A stretch of 64,000 nt of DNA from JAPKYZ01 sp033763835 (GTDB lineage Bacteria > Acidobacteriota > Terriglobia > Bryobacterales > Bryobacteraceae): contig JANRJS010000018.1 of the NCBI GenBank assembly GCA_033763835.1, positions 1 through 64,000 on the forward strand. The letters are read 5' to 3'. Positions 15,027 through 25,025 of this stretch are shown here, piece by piece. A program made the position numbers and the translations under genes. Below the pieces are notes generated by a model. That model did not search any database. It was not told the DNA's origin and saw only the letters and a program-made list of their open reading frames with translations. Each line of letters opens with the position of its first letter. The stretch's first letter is position 1.

Positions 15027-16685
15027 ATGGTAGTTGGAATCGATCTGGGAACCACCCACAGCGGAGTCGCGTATTCCCGCGATGACGCGGTTTCCGGTTT
15101 TGCGATCGCGCAACCGGTAGCGCCGGGCGAAGTTCGCGAAGAGGCGTTACTGCCGTCGTTCTTGTATATCCCCACGCCGCAGGAAGCGGCGGGCGAGCGC
15201 TACCTCGTAGGCCGTTACGCGCAAAAACGCGGCGCGGAAACGCAAGGCCGTCTGGTGTCTTCGGCGAAGAGTTGGTTGTCCTACGCGCAGGTGGATCGCA
15301 CCTCCGCGCTGCTGCCGTTGAGCGCGCCGGAAGGCATCGAAAAGATCTCGCCCGTGGCCGCGTCGCGCGAGTTTCTCGCGCACATCCGTCGGGCATGGGA
15401 TGCGGCGAACGAAGACGCGCCACTGACGCAGCAGAAGGTGGTGGTGGGCGTGCCCGCATCGTTCGACGCGGTGGCCCGGGAACTGACTACCCTCGCCGCG
15501 AAAGAGGCCGGATACCCGGACGTCACGCTGCTCGAAGAGCCGCAGGCGGCATTCTACGCCTGGATCGCCGCTCACGAAGATTGGCGCGAACGCGTTCGTC
15601 CCGGCGACACGATTCTCGTGGTCGATATCGGCGGCGGCACCACGGATTTCACGCTGATCGCCGTTCGCGACGAACGCGGGGATATGACGCTCGAACGCAT
15701 CGCGGTGGGCGATCATATTCTGCTCGGCGGCGACAACATGGACTTGGCGCTGGCCCGAGTAGCGGCGGCGAAGCTCGCGGGCAAGCTCGACATGGCGCAG
15801 TTCCAGACGCTGTGGCAGCAATGCCGCATCGCGAAGGAACATTTGCTCGACGACGCGTACCCGAAGGACGAGTACACTGTCGCCGTAGCCGGCCGGGGGT
15901 CGAGCCTGGTGGGCGGCACGCTACGCGCATCGCTCACGCGCGCAGAGGTGACGGCGGCGGTGGTCGACGGATTTTTCCCGATGGTCGCGCGCGACACCGT
16001 ACCCGAGCGCGGACGCCGCGCCGCACTGGCCGAAATCGGATTGCCCTATGCGGCCGACGCTCGCGTGACGGCGCACTTGGCGGACTTCTTGCGTCGGGCG
16101 AAAGTCGCGCCGACGAAAGTGTTGTTCAACGGCGGCGTGTTGAACTCGGGTGCGGTCCGCAAGCGCCTGCTCGAGTTTCTCGGCATCCCGCCGCTCGAAG
16201 GCGAAAACCTGATGCACGCCGTCGCGCGCGGAGCGGCGTTCTACGGAGCGGCGCGCGAAGGCAAAGGTATTCGCATTCGCGGCGGCGTGTCGCGCAGCTA
16301 CTACGTGGGCATCGAAAGTTCGCTGCCCGCCGTGCCGGGATTGCCGCCCGCGCTGAAAGCCCTGGTCGTCGCGCCCTTCGGGATGGAAGAAGGATCGTCG
16401 GTGGCGTTTCCGGATCGCGAGTTCGGCATGATCACCGGCGAGAAAAGCGAGTTCCGGTTCTTCTCGTCGTCGCGCCACGATCCCGCGGGCGTGCTGTTCG
16501 ACGAGCTTCCCGAAGGTCTCGAAGAAATGCCTCCGATGGAAGTGGAGTTGACCGGCGCGCCCGGCATGGTGCGGGTCACGCTCGAAACCGCGATCACGGA
16601 AACGGGGCAGCTCGAACTCTGGTGCGTGGCAAAGGACGGTCGGCGCTGGAAGCTGGAATTCAACGTGCGGGAGCGCGTGGCGTAG
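15027..16685 (+). CDS. Hsp70-family ATPase (DnaK-like, 552 aa)
   Basis: An N-terminal actin/Hsp70 nucleotide-binding domain: phosphate 1 loop GIDLGTTHSGVAY at the very start, VVVGVPASFD, LLEEPQAAFYAW, and phosphate 2 VVDIGGGTTDFTLI. The region after about residue 390 is a short, divergent substrate-binding beta domain, with no helical lid and no C-terminal EEVD. It is shorter than DnaK (about 640). Divergent Hsp70s of this type are distinct from housekeeping DnaK and have no known partner DnaJ/GrpE nearby. The next gene is a second, larger Hsp70, arguing for a paired complex. Confidence 0.88.
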   Translation: MVVGIDLGTTHSGVAYSRDDAVSGFAIAQPVAPGEVREEALLPSFLYIPTPQEAAGERYLVGRYAQKRGAETQGRLVSSAKSWLSYAQVDRTSALLPLSAPEGIEKISPVAASREFLAHIRRAWDAANEDAPLTQQKVVVGVPASFDAVARELTTLAAKEAGYPDVTLLEEPQAAFYAWIAAHEDWRERVRPGDTILVVDIGGGTTDFTLIAVRDERGDMTLERIAVGDHILLGGDNMDLALARVAAAKLAGKLDMAQFQTLWQQCRIAKEHLLDDAYPKDEYTVAVAGRGSSLVGGTLRASLTRAEVTAAVVDGFFPMVARDTVPERGRRAALAEIGLPYAADARVTAHLADFLRRAKVAPTKVLFNGGVLNSGAVRKRLLEFLGIPPLEGENLMHAVARGAAFYGAAREGKGIRIRGGVSRSYYVGIESSLPAVPGLPPALKALVVAPFGMEEGSSVAFPDREFGMITGEKSEFRFFSSSRHDPAGVLFDELPEGLEEMPPMEVELTGAPGMVRVTLETAITETGQLELWCVAKDGRRWKLEFNVRERVA

Positions 16686-16727
16686 GACAGGGCGCATGTC
16701 GATGAGCGCAGCGAAGAGCATCAAGCA

Positions 16728-19346
16728 ATGAACGTTGGCATCGATCTCGGCACCACGAACTCGGCGCTCGCCTACATCGATCCCGCCGAAGCGATGGACG
16801 CGGATTTCCCGCCGATCCACGTTCTCGAAATTCCGCAGACCGTCGCGCCCGGACGTGTGGAGCCGCGCCGCACGCTGCCTTCGTTTCTCTATCTCGACCA
16901 GAACGAGACGCACGCCGGGGCCTACGCGCGCGAGCAAGGGGCGCTCGCTCCCACACGATCCGTCTACGCCGCGAAGAGTTGGTTGTCGAACGCGGAAGTG
17001 GATCGCACGGCGAAAATTCTTCCGTGGGACGCGCCCGAATCGGGACGATTGTTTTCGCCCGTCGAGGTTTCGGCGAAGTACCTTTCGCAAATCGCGGCGG
17101 CCTGGCAAGCCAAGTTCGGAACGCCGGTCTCCGACGCGGACGTAGTGCTGACCGTGCCCGCGTCCTTCGACGAAGAGGCGCGCGCGCTCACCGTGCAGGC
17201 GGCGCACGAAGCGGGCCTTGGAACGGGCACCGGCAAGCTCACGCTGATCGAGGAACCGGCCGCGGCCTTCTATTCCTGGATCGCGAATCATCTGGCGCAA
17301 TCGCGTAAGTCGCTCGTCGACGGCATGAACGTGCTGGTTTGCGATGTCGGCGGCGGTACCAGCGACTTCACGTTGATCCGCGTCAATCGCGACGGCGACC
17401 GTGTGGAGTTCACGCGCACGGCCGTCGGCAAGCATCTTTTGCTCGGCGGCGACAATCTCGATCTGACGCTCGCGTGGCTGGTGGAATCGAAGCTCGCGGA
17501 ATCGTCGAAAGCGCAGCTCTCCTTGCGGCAGCGGAGCGCCCTTCGCCGGCAATGCGCGGCGGCGAAGGAGAAGCTACTCGCCTCCGAGACGCTCGCGAGC
17601 GTCGAGATCACGGTGCTGGGCGGCGGCACTTCCCTCATCGGTGGGACCCTCAAGACGCAGTTGCTGCGCGAAGAGGCGCTGGAACTCGCGCTCGATGGCT
17701 TCCTGCCGTTCTGCGCGTTGAGCGACAAGCCGCAAGACGAAAAGCGCAGCGTGTTTCGCGAACTCGGCCTGCCCTACGTCAGCGATCCGGCGGTGACCAA
17801 GCACCTCGCCGCGTTTCTCGAATCGGCGCACACGGCTCCGGACGCGATCCTGTTCAACGGCGGATTTTTCATCCCCGCGCTGCTGCGGGAACGTGTCGCG
17901 AAAGTGGTCGAAAGCTGGTACGGACGCGCGCCGGCGATTCTCGAAAATCAGGACCTCGATTTAGCGGTGAGCGTGGGCGCGGCGTACTACTCGCATGTTC
18001 GCGCCACGGGGCAAGGCGTGGTGGTTCGAGGCGGATTGCCGCGCACCTACTACATCGGCTTGAACGACGGGCGCGCCGTGTGCCTGGTCCCGCGTGGCAG
18101 CGAAGAAGGCTCGACGCTCGCGCTCGACCGCGACGGCCTCAGCTTGATCGCCAACAAGCCCGTGAGTTTCCGGTTGTACTCGTCGTTGACGCGGATCGAC
18201 GACGCTCCGGGCGCGGTGATCGATTTACCGGAAGACGTTCACGAGCATGCGCCGCTCGACGCCGTGATTCGCTTCGGCAAACCCACCGAGCAGCGTCTGA
18301 TTCCGGTGAAGCTCGGCGCGCGTTTGAGCGAAGTAGGGACGCTCGAAACCTGGGCCGACTCGAAGATCAGCGAGCATCGCTGGCGCTTGGAATTCCAGTT
18401 ACGCAAAGCGCGCGAAGCGGCGGCATCGAGGCCCGCGGCTGTGGTGGCCGACGAAGCGCTCGCCGCCGCGGAACAAAAGATTCGCGGCGTGTTTCAAGGG
18501 GACGGCGCTCCGGAAGCGTTGCCGGCGCAGTTGGAACAGACGCTCGGATTGGGGCGCGGAGCGTGGCCGCTCTCCGCGATTCGGCGGCTGGCGGACGTCT
18601 TCCTCGAATGCGCCAAAGGCCGCGAGCGTTCCGCGCAGCACGAACTGCGTTGGCTGAATCTGGCGGGGCTGTGCTTGCGCCCGGGATTCGGCTATCCCGG
18701 CGACGACTTGCGGATCGAGCAAGCGCGGCGGGTCTACGCCGGCGGTCTCGCCTTTCCCAGCGCCGTGCAGAACGAAAGCGAGTGGTGGATTTTTTGGGGC
18801 CGCGTGGCGGGCGGTCTCAATCGCAATCAACAGGCCGACATTTATCAGCGTCTGTCCGGTTATCTCGGCGCGCGCGGCAAGAAAACGGTGCGCGTCAATT
18901 CGAGCTTGCTGCGCGAGATGTTTCGCTGCGCCTCGTCGCTCGAACTTTTGCCGAACGGCGTCAAGACGGATTTAGGCGAGACGCTCGTCAAGGGCGTCGC
19001 GGCCAGCGACCGGCAGGCGAGCGACTTATGGTGCCTCTCGCGCATCGGCGCGCGGCAGTTGTTCTACGGCCCGAATAATCAGGTGCTGCCGCCCGCCACC
19101 GTCGAACGCTGGATCGGCGCCATCGCGAAGCTCTCGCGCGCCGAAGACGCACTGGTGGCGATGGCCCGTGTGACCGGCGACGCGGCCCGCGACGTGTCCC
19201 CGGCGACGCTCGCACTCGTGAAGCGCACGCTCGGCGATCAAGCGGAGCGGCTCGAGAAAGCGGAAGCGGATTTCGGACGCGTGTTCGGCGAAGAGTTGCC
19301 GAGCGGCTTGGTCATTGCGCCACGGACCGCGGCGGACGATGAATGA
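16728..19346 (+). CDS. Large Hsp70-family protein with C-terminal extension (872 aa)
   Basis: The N-terminal NBD is intact: GIDLGTTNSALAYI, VVLTVPASFDEEARAL, LIEEPAAAFYSWI and VCDVGGGTSDFTLIRV. A DnaK-like beta domain reaches about residue 570, followed by a roughly 300-residue helical extension (ALAAAEQKIRGVFQGDG onward, with WPLSAIRRLADVF and SEWWIFWGRVAGGL) of the kind I recall as DUF3731. It overlaps the ThiL-like gene by eight bases. The first Hsp70 ends 42 bases before it. Two Hsp70s with different C-termini in one operon suggest a specialised chaperone complex. Client unknown. Confidence 0.85.
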   Translation: MNVGIDLGTTNSALAYIDPAEAMDADFPPIHVLEIPQTVAPGRVEPRRTLPSFLYLDQNETHAGAYAREQGALAPTRSVYAAKSWLSNAEVDRTAKILPWDAPESGRLFSPVEVSAKYLSQIAAAWQAKFGTPVSDADVVLTVPASFDEEARALTVQAAHEAGLGTGTGKLTLIEEPAAAFYSWIANHLAQSRKSLVDGMNVLVCDVGGGTSDFTLIRVNRDGDRVEFTRTAVGKHLLLGGDNLDLTLAWLVESKLAESSKAQLSLRQRSALRRQCAAAKEKLLASETLASVEITVLGGGTSLIGGTLKTQLLREEALELALDGFLPFCALSDKPQDEKRSVFRELGLPYVSDPAVTKHLAAFLESAHTAPDAILFNGGFFIPALLRERVAKVVESWYGRAPAILENQDLDLAVSVGAAYYSHVRATGQGVVVRGGLPRTYYIGLNDGRAVCLVPRGSEEGSTLALDRDGLSLIANKPVSFRLYSSLTRIDDAPGAVIDLPEDVHEHAPLDAVIRFGKPTEQRLIPVKLGARLSEVGTLETWADSKISEHRWRLEFQLRKAREAAASRPAAVVADEALAAAEQKIRGVFQGDGAPEALPAQLEQTLGLGRGAWPLSAIRRLADVFLECAKGRERSAQHELRWLNLAGLCLRPGFGYPGDDLRIEQARRVYAGGLAFPSAVQNESEWWIFWGRVAGGLNRNQQADIYQRLSGYLGARGKKTVRVNSSLLREMFRCASSLELLPNGVKTDLGETLVKGVAASDRQASDLWCLSRIGARQLFYGPNNQVLPPATVERWIGAIAKLSRAEDALVAMARVTGDAARDVSPATLALVKRTLGDQAERLEKAEADFGRVFGEELPSGLVIAPRTAADDE

Positions 19347-20118
19347 GCGGGAGCTGGTCGCGAACCTCGCTCGCCATTCGCCGAAAATTGGCGACGATTG
19401 CGCGGTAATCCCCAACGGCCGCACCGATCTGCTGGTCACCACCGATCAATACATCGAAGACGTTCACTTTCGCCGCAGCACACACACCGCTCGTCTGATC
19501 GGTTGGAACGCGATCGCGCGCGGACTCAGTGACATTGCGGCCATGGGTGGCGATCCGAATTTTGTCTTCGTATCCGTAGCGTTGCCCGCGTGGGCGAACG
19601 CGCGGTTCGCCGATGGGTTCTTCGCCGGCGTGCGCGAGCATGGCGTGGAACTCGCGGGCGGCGATCTGTCGCATGCGGACAAGCTTTACTGCGACGTGAC
19701 GGCGCTCGGGTCCGTCCCTCGCGGCAAAGCCGTGTTGCGCCGCGGCGCGCGGCCCGGCGACTTCCTCTACGTCAGCGGCCCGCTCGGCAAGCCGAAGCGC
19801 CGCATCGTGCCGCGGCTCGATCTGGCGAAGCTCATCCGGCGTTCCGCGAGCGCCTGCATGGACCTAAGCGACGGACTCTCGCTCGATCTGGCGCGCCTGT
19901 GCGAAGCGTCGAACTGCGGCGCGGAACTTGCCGGCATTCCCGTAGCGCGCGGGGCGACGCTCGAGCAAGCGCTGCATGGCGGCGAAGATTACGAACTGTT
20001 GTTCACGTCTTCGCGGCGGCTCGATTTTCCGGCGATCGGAAGCGTCGTCGCGAAGAGAGGTGTGCGGCTCCACGGACGCCCCCTGGCCGCCAGGGGCTAT
20101 GATCATTTCTCGAAATGA
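19339..20118 (+). CDS. thiL: Thiamine-monophosphate kinase-like protein, short form
   Basis: 259 residues. It has ThiL signatures: SPKIGDDCAVI at the start (ATP/Mg2+-binding aspartates), TTDQYIEDVHF, GWNAIARGLSDIAAMGG, and near the end MDLSDGLSLDLARL and HGGEDYELLF. ThiL phosphorylates thiamine phosphate to thiamine diphosphate. It is about 60 residues shorter than typical ThiL: the helical segment between GDFLYVSGPLG and the DLSDGL motif is reduced to about 25 residues. The eight-base overlap with the Hsp70 gene places it in that operon, without an obvious functional link. Confidence 0.8.
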   Translation: MNERELVANLARHSPKIGDDCAVIPNGRTDLLVTTDQYIEDVHFRRSTHTARLIGWNAIARGLSDIAAMGGDPNFVFVSVALPAWANARFADGFFAGVREHGVELAGGDLSHADKLYCDVTALGSVPRGKAVLRRGARPGDFLYVSGPLGKPKRRIVPRLDLAKLIRRSASACMDLSDGLSLDLARLCEASNCGAELAGIPVARGATLEQALHGGEDYELLFTSSRRLDFPAIGSVVAKRGVRLHGRPLAARGYDHFSK

Positions 20119-21026
20119 AGATCGAAGAGTTGTCCTATGGCGCGTGGCCGCGCGCCTACCGGATATCGAACGGCACAGCGGAAGTAGTGGTAACGGCGTC
20201 CGCCGGTCCGCGCATCGCGCATTACGGGTTTGTCGGCGGACAAAACTTCTTCAAAGTTTTCCCGGACGGTAAGGGGTTCAATCACCGGTCGGCGCTTGGC
20301 GAGTGGTTCATCATGGGCGGCCATCGCTTGTGGGCCGCGCCGGAGTTGGTCCCGGCGACCTACCACCCGGACAACGATCCCGTCGAAATCGAAGTCCACG
20401 CGGACGGACTCACCGCGACTCCGCCACCCGAGCGCGCTTCGGGTCTCCAGAAACAAATCGCGGTGAAGATGCTTGAAACGGGAACGGCGGTGGATGTCGT
20501 GCACCGGATCACTAACATCAACGGCTATCCCGTCGAGATCGCCGCGTGGGTGCTCACCGTAATGACTACCGGCGGCTTAGGCGTCACCGGGTTTCCGCCG
20601 CGCGGCACGCATCCCGAAGTGCTGCCGCCGACCAATCCGTTGATCATGTGGGCGTTCACCGATTTCGAGGACCCGCGCTGGAAGATCACGAAGAAGTATC
20701 TGACGCTCCGGCAGGACCCGGCAATCTCGTCGCCACAGAAGCTCGGGCACTTCAACGCGGACACTTGGGCGGCGTATCTGCTGAAGGGCGAGGCGTTCGT
20801 GAAGCGCTACCGGGCCGATCCGGCGAAACCCTATCCCGACTTCGGCGCGAGCTTCGAAATCTTTGCAAACGGCGATTTTCTGGAGCTGGAAACGCTGGGT
20901 CCGCTGACCAAACTCCAGCCCGGCGAATCGCTGGAGCACGTCGAGCGATGGTCGCTGCACAGGGGCGTCGAAATCGCCGAGGTAAACGATGCAACGCTCG
21001 ACCGCGCGCTTGCATCGATAAAATGA
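20115..21026 (+). CDS. Galactose-mutarotase-like fold protein
   Basis: 303 residues, coupled to thiL by an ATGA overlap. The all-beta pattern (AEVVVTASAGPRIAHYGFVG, LWAAPELVPATYHPDND, NINGYPVEIAAWVLTVM) resembles the aldose-1-epimerase/galactose mutarotase superfamily. It has no signal peptide. A conserved histidine pair of active mutarotases is not certain from reading. It may bind or isomerise a sugar; substrate unknown. Confidence 0.6.
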   Translation: MKIEELSYGAWPRAYRISNGTAEVVVTASAGPRIAHYGFVGGQNFFKVFPDGKGFNHRSALGEWFIMGGHRLWAAPELVPATYHPDNDPVEIEVHADGLTATPPPERASGLQKQIAVKMLETGTAVDVVHRITNINGYPVEIAAWVLTVMTTGGLGVTGFPPRGTHPEVLPPTNPLIMWAFTDFEDPRWKITKKYLTLRQDPAISSPQKLGHFNADTWAAYLLKGEAFVKRYRADPAKPYPDFGASFEIFANGDFLELETLGPLTKLQPGESLEHVERWSLHRGVEIAEVNDATLDRALASIK

Positions 21027-21658
21027 AGTTAATGATGCGAACCTTGGCTTGCGCTTTCGCCCTTACGTTCGCGGCTTTCGCGCAGTACAAAGCGGAACCC
21101 GCGGGCGCGCCACCCGCTGGACTCGACCCCGCGATCGCCGCGGCGCTCTCGAAGACCGGAACGAAGATTCTCAAGCCGGACGGCGCGGTGCTGTGCGAGT
21201 TGTGGCTCACGGCATCGGCCCCGAAATCGACCGCCGCCCCCGAGGACGCGGCCACCATGGCGGTCGCGCAAGGCGCGCTGATCGGCGTGATTCACTTCCC
21301 CGCGAAAGGCGCGGACCGCCGCAATCAGACCATCGCGCCCGGTGTATATACGATGCGCTATTCGATGTTCCCGCAGAACGGCGATCATCAGGGCGTCGCT
21401 CCGCAACGCGATTTCGCGCTGCTTACTCCGGCCGCCGACGATAAGGACGCCGCCGCCACTCCCGATTTCAATACGCTCGTCAACTGGAGTAAGAAAGCCT
21501 CGGGCACGCCGCACCCGGCGGTATTCAGCATGTGGAAGCAGGAGCCCGGCGACTTCAAGGAAGGGTTCGCGGCGATGGGCGAGCACGATTGGGTGCTGCA
21601 AGCCAAAGCGGGCAACGTGATGGTCGCCATCATTTTGGTTGGCGTCGCCGAAGGCTAG
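21023..21658 (+). CDS. Secreted hypothetical protein
   Basis: 211 residues, ATG at 21023 overlapping the previous stop (ATGA); another Met at 21032 is equally possible. A signal peptide (MRTLACAFALTFAAFAQ) precedes a soluble domain containing KILKPDGAVLCELWL and IAPGVYTMRYSMFPQNGDHQGV. It resembles small secreted beta-sandwich proteins of Acidobacteriota of unknown function. It is the last gene of the plus-strand run, with its stop sharing CTAG with the TonB receptor stop. Confidence 0.68.
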   Translation: MKLMMRTLACAFALTFAAFAQYKAEPAGAPPAGLDPAIAAALSKTGTKILKPDGAVLCELWLTASAPKSTAAPEDAATMAVAQGALIGVIHFPAKGADRRNQTIAPGVYTMRYSMFPQNGDHQGVAPQRDFALLTPAADDKDAAATPDFNTLVNWSKKASGTPHPAVFSMWKQEPGDFKEGFAAMGEHDWVLQAKAGNVMVAIILVGVAEG

Positions 21659-24600
21659 AAAGCCAACCGCAAAGCGAACTGAATTTGACGCTCCGGCGTA
21701 GCTATCGTCTCGATCACTCCAGCATTCGCGACCCCGATCGTCGCGTTGGGCAATCCGAATTGCGGCGTGTTGAGCAAATTGAAAGCTTCGGCGCGAACGC
21801 TGACGGTTAGTCGTTCCCTAAGCCGGAAACTCCTTGACAAACCAGCGTCTAAGTTGGCTTGGCCGGGACCCCGCAAGAAATTTCGTCCCGAGTTCCCGAA
21901 GGTAAACGACGGAGCCGCGACAAAGGCCGCCGTATCGAACCAGCGCCCAATCGAGCGCTCAGCACTCGGCAACTCCCCGTTACCGATTCGATTCGGTCTC
22001 GCCGTCGTTGCCGTATTCGACGGATCGAAACTGAGCGTCGGGGTGAACGGCAAGCCGGTTTGCCATGTCGAGATGCCCGCCAATTGCCATCCGCCCGCGA
22101 GTGCGGCCGCCAAACCTTGCGACGCCCATCGCTTGCCCGCCCCAAAGGGAAGCTCCCAAGCGTAGCTCGTCACGAAGCGGTGCCGGATATCGAACGACGA
22201 GTTGCCGCGATTCGCGCGTAAGTCGCGGGCATTCTGCGGAGCGGGATCGTTCGATTCGCTATTCGCCGGACCGTCGTCGATCGAGTGTCCGTAGGTGTAC
22301 GACGCGAGCAGCGAGAAACCGTTCGAGAATCGGCGGTCGAGTTGTGCCGTCAAAGCGTGATAACTGGACTTAAACAAGGGAGCCCAAAGGAAGATGCCAC
22401 TATAGCCTTGGACCGGACGGCGCGCGTCGACATTACCCGCGCCGGGGAACGGCTGATTGACGTTGTTGGTGTAGTACAGCTTGCGGCCGCCCGAGCCGGT
22501 ATAGCCCACCTGCAGAATCAAGTTTGCCGGTAATTCGCGTTGCACGTTCAAATTCCACTGCAGGATGTACGGCAGCGGCGAATCCTTTGGCACCGAGTTC
22601 ACCTCGGGATTCACCATTCGTTCCGGCTCCAGAATTCCCGCTGGATAGCCGCGCGAGAGGATAAAGTTAGGAGTTACTTGGTCGCCGACGATCTGCGTGC
22701 GCACAAAAAACGGTGGGTTATTGGTGATGCGCCGCGAGATTCCCAGATTTTCGTCGCGGCCGTAAAACAGTCCGGACGCCGACCGGATCACTGTCTTCGA
22801 ATTGAGTTTGTAGGCCAAGCCCACTCGCGGCGCAAAATTGTTCCAATCCGTGTTCATGAAGGATTCGTTGTAGCCCGTTCCTGCAAGATTCGAGATCTGC
22901 AGTAGCTCGCCAAAAAGCGGCCCTTGCTCGAGAATCAGGCTCGATTGCCGCCCTTCCACTTCGATCCACGGCAGAGCCAATTCGTAACGTAGGCCGAGAT
23001 TGACGGTCAAACGGTCCGTGGCCTTCCAATCGTCCTGAACGAATCCCTGCGCCAAGCGCTGGCGGCTCTCGTTGCGTGGCCGGTTTGAAATTGTGGTCGA
23101 GTTGGAGTAACCGATCAGAAAGTCGGCGAAGGGGGAGCCGGTAGCGCCGCGGTTCTGCGGGTTCTGCGAATACACACCGTTAAAGTTAATGGCCGGGCGC
23201 GCTTGCAGCGTGACGAATCCATAAAGGCGAGCTTCCTGCAAATCGATGCCGAACTTCAAGCTGTGTTTACCGGCGACCCAACTCAGGGTGTCGGTGAACT
23301 GGATTACGCGGCCCCACTTGTCGATGGGCAAATTGCCGGAACCGGTGGCACCGATGGGGAGATTGCCCGGACCGGTGGTCCCCAACGAGGATAAACCGGT
23401 CACGCCGAAGACCGGCAGTCCCTTTACGTCGGGATCCTCGAACACGCCTCGAATTCCGTAACTCTCGAACAACCGCTCGCCGGTGGTCTGCTGCCGCAGG
23501 CGAGTCCGCATGTATCCGAACCGCAGTTCGTTCACCGCGGAGTTCGAGAGAATCCTGGTGTAGCTGGCGGCGACGGACTGGGCTGTGGGCGTGGCGAGCA
23601 CCGGAGTACTGGCCGGTTCCGGCAGTAACGTCGGCGACACATTGCGGCCATCCTGGATCGAAACCCGCCCGAAAAGCGAGTCCTTGGAGGAAAGCTGGTG
23701 GTCGACCCTTAAGTTGCCTTGGTCGCTGTAGACGCGCTGTTTGGGGTTGTAGAAGTGGTTGCGAACGTCCCCCGGCAAATTCGGCACGGGATAAAGAGGC
23801 GCGACCCGCGCCGACACCGTGTCCCATCGGTTGACGGGAAGACGGTTGCCGGGGAACGGATCGCGCAAAAAACCCGAGCCTGTCGCATTAGGCCGGGTGG
23901 AATCCGGGTCGAAGATCGCCCTTGTACCGAAATCGCCGCCTCGCATGGCGAGGCTGGGGACTGTTGCGATTTGCGGCGCGGCGCTCAACTCCCGGGAACT
24001 CTGCCAACTCCCAAAGTAGAAAGTCCGGTTCTTCACGATCGGGCCACCCAATGTGGCTCCGAATTGATTTTGAAGATATTGGGGCTTCTGTCCTTGCACG
24101 GGTTGGAAGTAAGGTGTCGCCGAAACGGCGGAGTTGCGGTGGAAAGCGAAAAGGCTGCCGTGCAGTTCGTTGGTGCCGCCGCGAAGCGACACGTTCACAA
24201 CTCCGCCCGCCGATTGGCCGAATTCCGCCGAGTATGTCGAGGTTTGGACCTTGAACTCCTGGATCGAATCCAGCACCGGTTGAATGGTTTGAGCCGTTCC
24301 GTTGTCGAATCCGACGATCCTGTTTTTGTTCTCGATGCCGTCGAGAAGGTAGCTGTTTTGAACCGGCCGGGCGCCGTTCGCGACAAACGAGTCCCGCTCC
24401 GCCGACTTTCTCGCGGGAAGCACCCCCGCGCCGAGCGTCGCCAGCTGGCTGAAATTTCTGCCGTTGAGCGGGAGATCGAGAATCGTGCGGCCGGCGACGA
24501 CGTTGCCGAGGGAACTGCTTTCGGATTCGAGCCTCGGGGCGGAGGAACTAATCGTCACTTCCGTTGCCGTCGCGCCTACAGTTAAGTCGAAGCTAATTTC

Positions 24601-24888
24601 CAACCGGTCCTGAACCCGGAGTTCCACATGTTCCCGGGTTGCGGTCGTGAATCCTTGCCGCGACACGCGGATTGAGTAAAGCCCCGGGCGAAGGGCGGCC
24701 GCCGAATAGAAACCGGCGCGATTGGTGACAAGCGCCAGTTGAACGCCGGTTGCTTCATTGCGAACCATGACTTCGACACCCTCGATGGACGCCCCAGTTT
24801 GATCGCGGATTAAACCGGCGATCGCCCCGGTGTCGATCTGGGCCGAAAGCGAGACCGCTATTCCAAGTGTAAAGACAAAACGAAACAT
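21655..24888 (-). CDS. Oar-like TonB-dependent outer-membrane receptor
   Basis: 1077 residues. A signal peptide (MFRFVFTLGIAVSLSAQ) is followed by a carboxypeptidase-regulatory-like domain (about 20-105: GAIAGLIRDQTGASIEGVEV), a plug (LPLNGRNFSQLATLGAG, NSYLLDGIENKNRI) and a long beta-barrel ending in RQIQFALRLAF, with the terminal aromatic expected of barrels. These receptors import large or scarce ligands using TonB energy. The ATG at 24886-24888 is chosen because GGGGGGAT lies upstream and the signal peptide starts there. Regulated probably by the inverted repeat at 25026-25050. The ligand is unknown. Confidence 0.92.
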   Translation of the reverse strand: MFRFVFTLGIAVSLSAQIDTGAIAGLIRDQTGASIEGVEVMVRNEATGVQLALVTNRAGFYSAAALRPGLYSIRVSRQGFTTATREHVELRVQDRLEISFDLTVGATATEVTISSSAPRLESESSSLGNVVAGRTILDLPLNGRNFSQLATLGAGVLPARKSAERDSFVANGARPVQNSYLLDGIENKNRIVGFDNGTAQTIQPVLDSIQEFKVQTSTYSAEFGQSAGGVVNVSLRGGTNELHGSLFAFHRNSAVSATPYFQPVQGQKPQYLQNQFGATLGGPIVKNRTFYFGSWQSSRELSAAPQIATVPSLAMRGGDFGTRAIFDPDSTRPNATGSGFLRDPFPGNRLPVNRWDTVSARVAPLYPVPNLPGDVRNHFYNPKQRVYSDQGNLRVDHQLSSKDSLFGRVSIQDGRNVSPTLLPEPASTPVLATPTAQSVAASYTRILSNSAVNELRFGYMRTRLRQQTTGERLFESYGIRGVFEDPDVKGLPVFGVTGLSSLGTTGPGNLPIGATGSGNLPIDKWGRVIQFTDTLSWVAGKHSLKFGIDLQEARLYGFVTLQARPAINFNGVYSQNPQNRGATGSPFADFLIGYSNSTTISNRPRNESRQRLAQGFVQDDWKATDRLTVNLGLRYELALPWIEVEGRQSSLILEQGPLFGELLQISNLAGTGYNESFMNTDWNNFAPRVGLAYKLNSKTVIRSASGLFYGRDENLGISRRITNNPPFFVRTQIVGDQVTPNFILSRGYPAGILEPERMVNPEVNSVPKDSPLPYILQWNLNVQRELPANLILQVGYTGSGGRKLYYTNNVNQPFPGAGNVDARRPVQGYSGIFLWAPLFKSSYHALTAQLDRRFSNGFSLLASYTYGHSIDDGPANSESNDPAPQNARDLRANRGNSSFDIRHRFVTSYAWELPFGAGKRWASQGLAAALAGGWQLAGISTWQTGLPFTPTLSFDPSNTATTARPNRIGNGELPSAERSIGRWFDTAAFVAAPSFTFGNSGRNFLRGPGQANLDAGLSRSFRLRERLTVSVRAEAFNLLNTPQFGLPNATIGVANAGVIETIATPERQIQFALRLAF

Positions 24889-25025
24889 GATAATCCCCCC
24901 CAACATCTTGAAAAATGGACGCGACCGCATTAAGCGGACTGGCACGACAGGGAGCGGGTAAGCCGGATTTATCGGACGGAGATCAACAACAACGAGCGGT
25001 GGAAACGATGAGCCAATCAGATAAG

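Noticed and set aside
15272..16705. 477-codon plus frame inside the first Hsp70 gene
   Set aside because: It is in the +2 frame of Hsp70 and is arginine-rich, typical of GC-rich shadow frames.
15921..17552. 543-codon minus-strand frame spanning both Hsp70 genes
   Set aside because: Antisense shadow across two real genes and their gap; no homologous motif.
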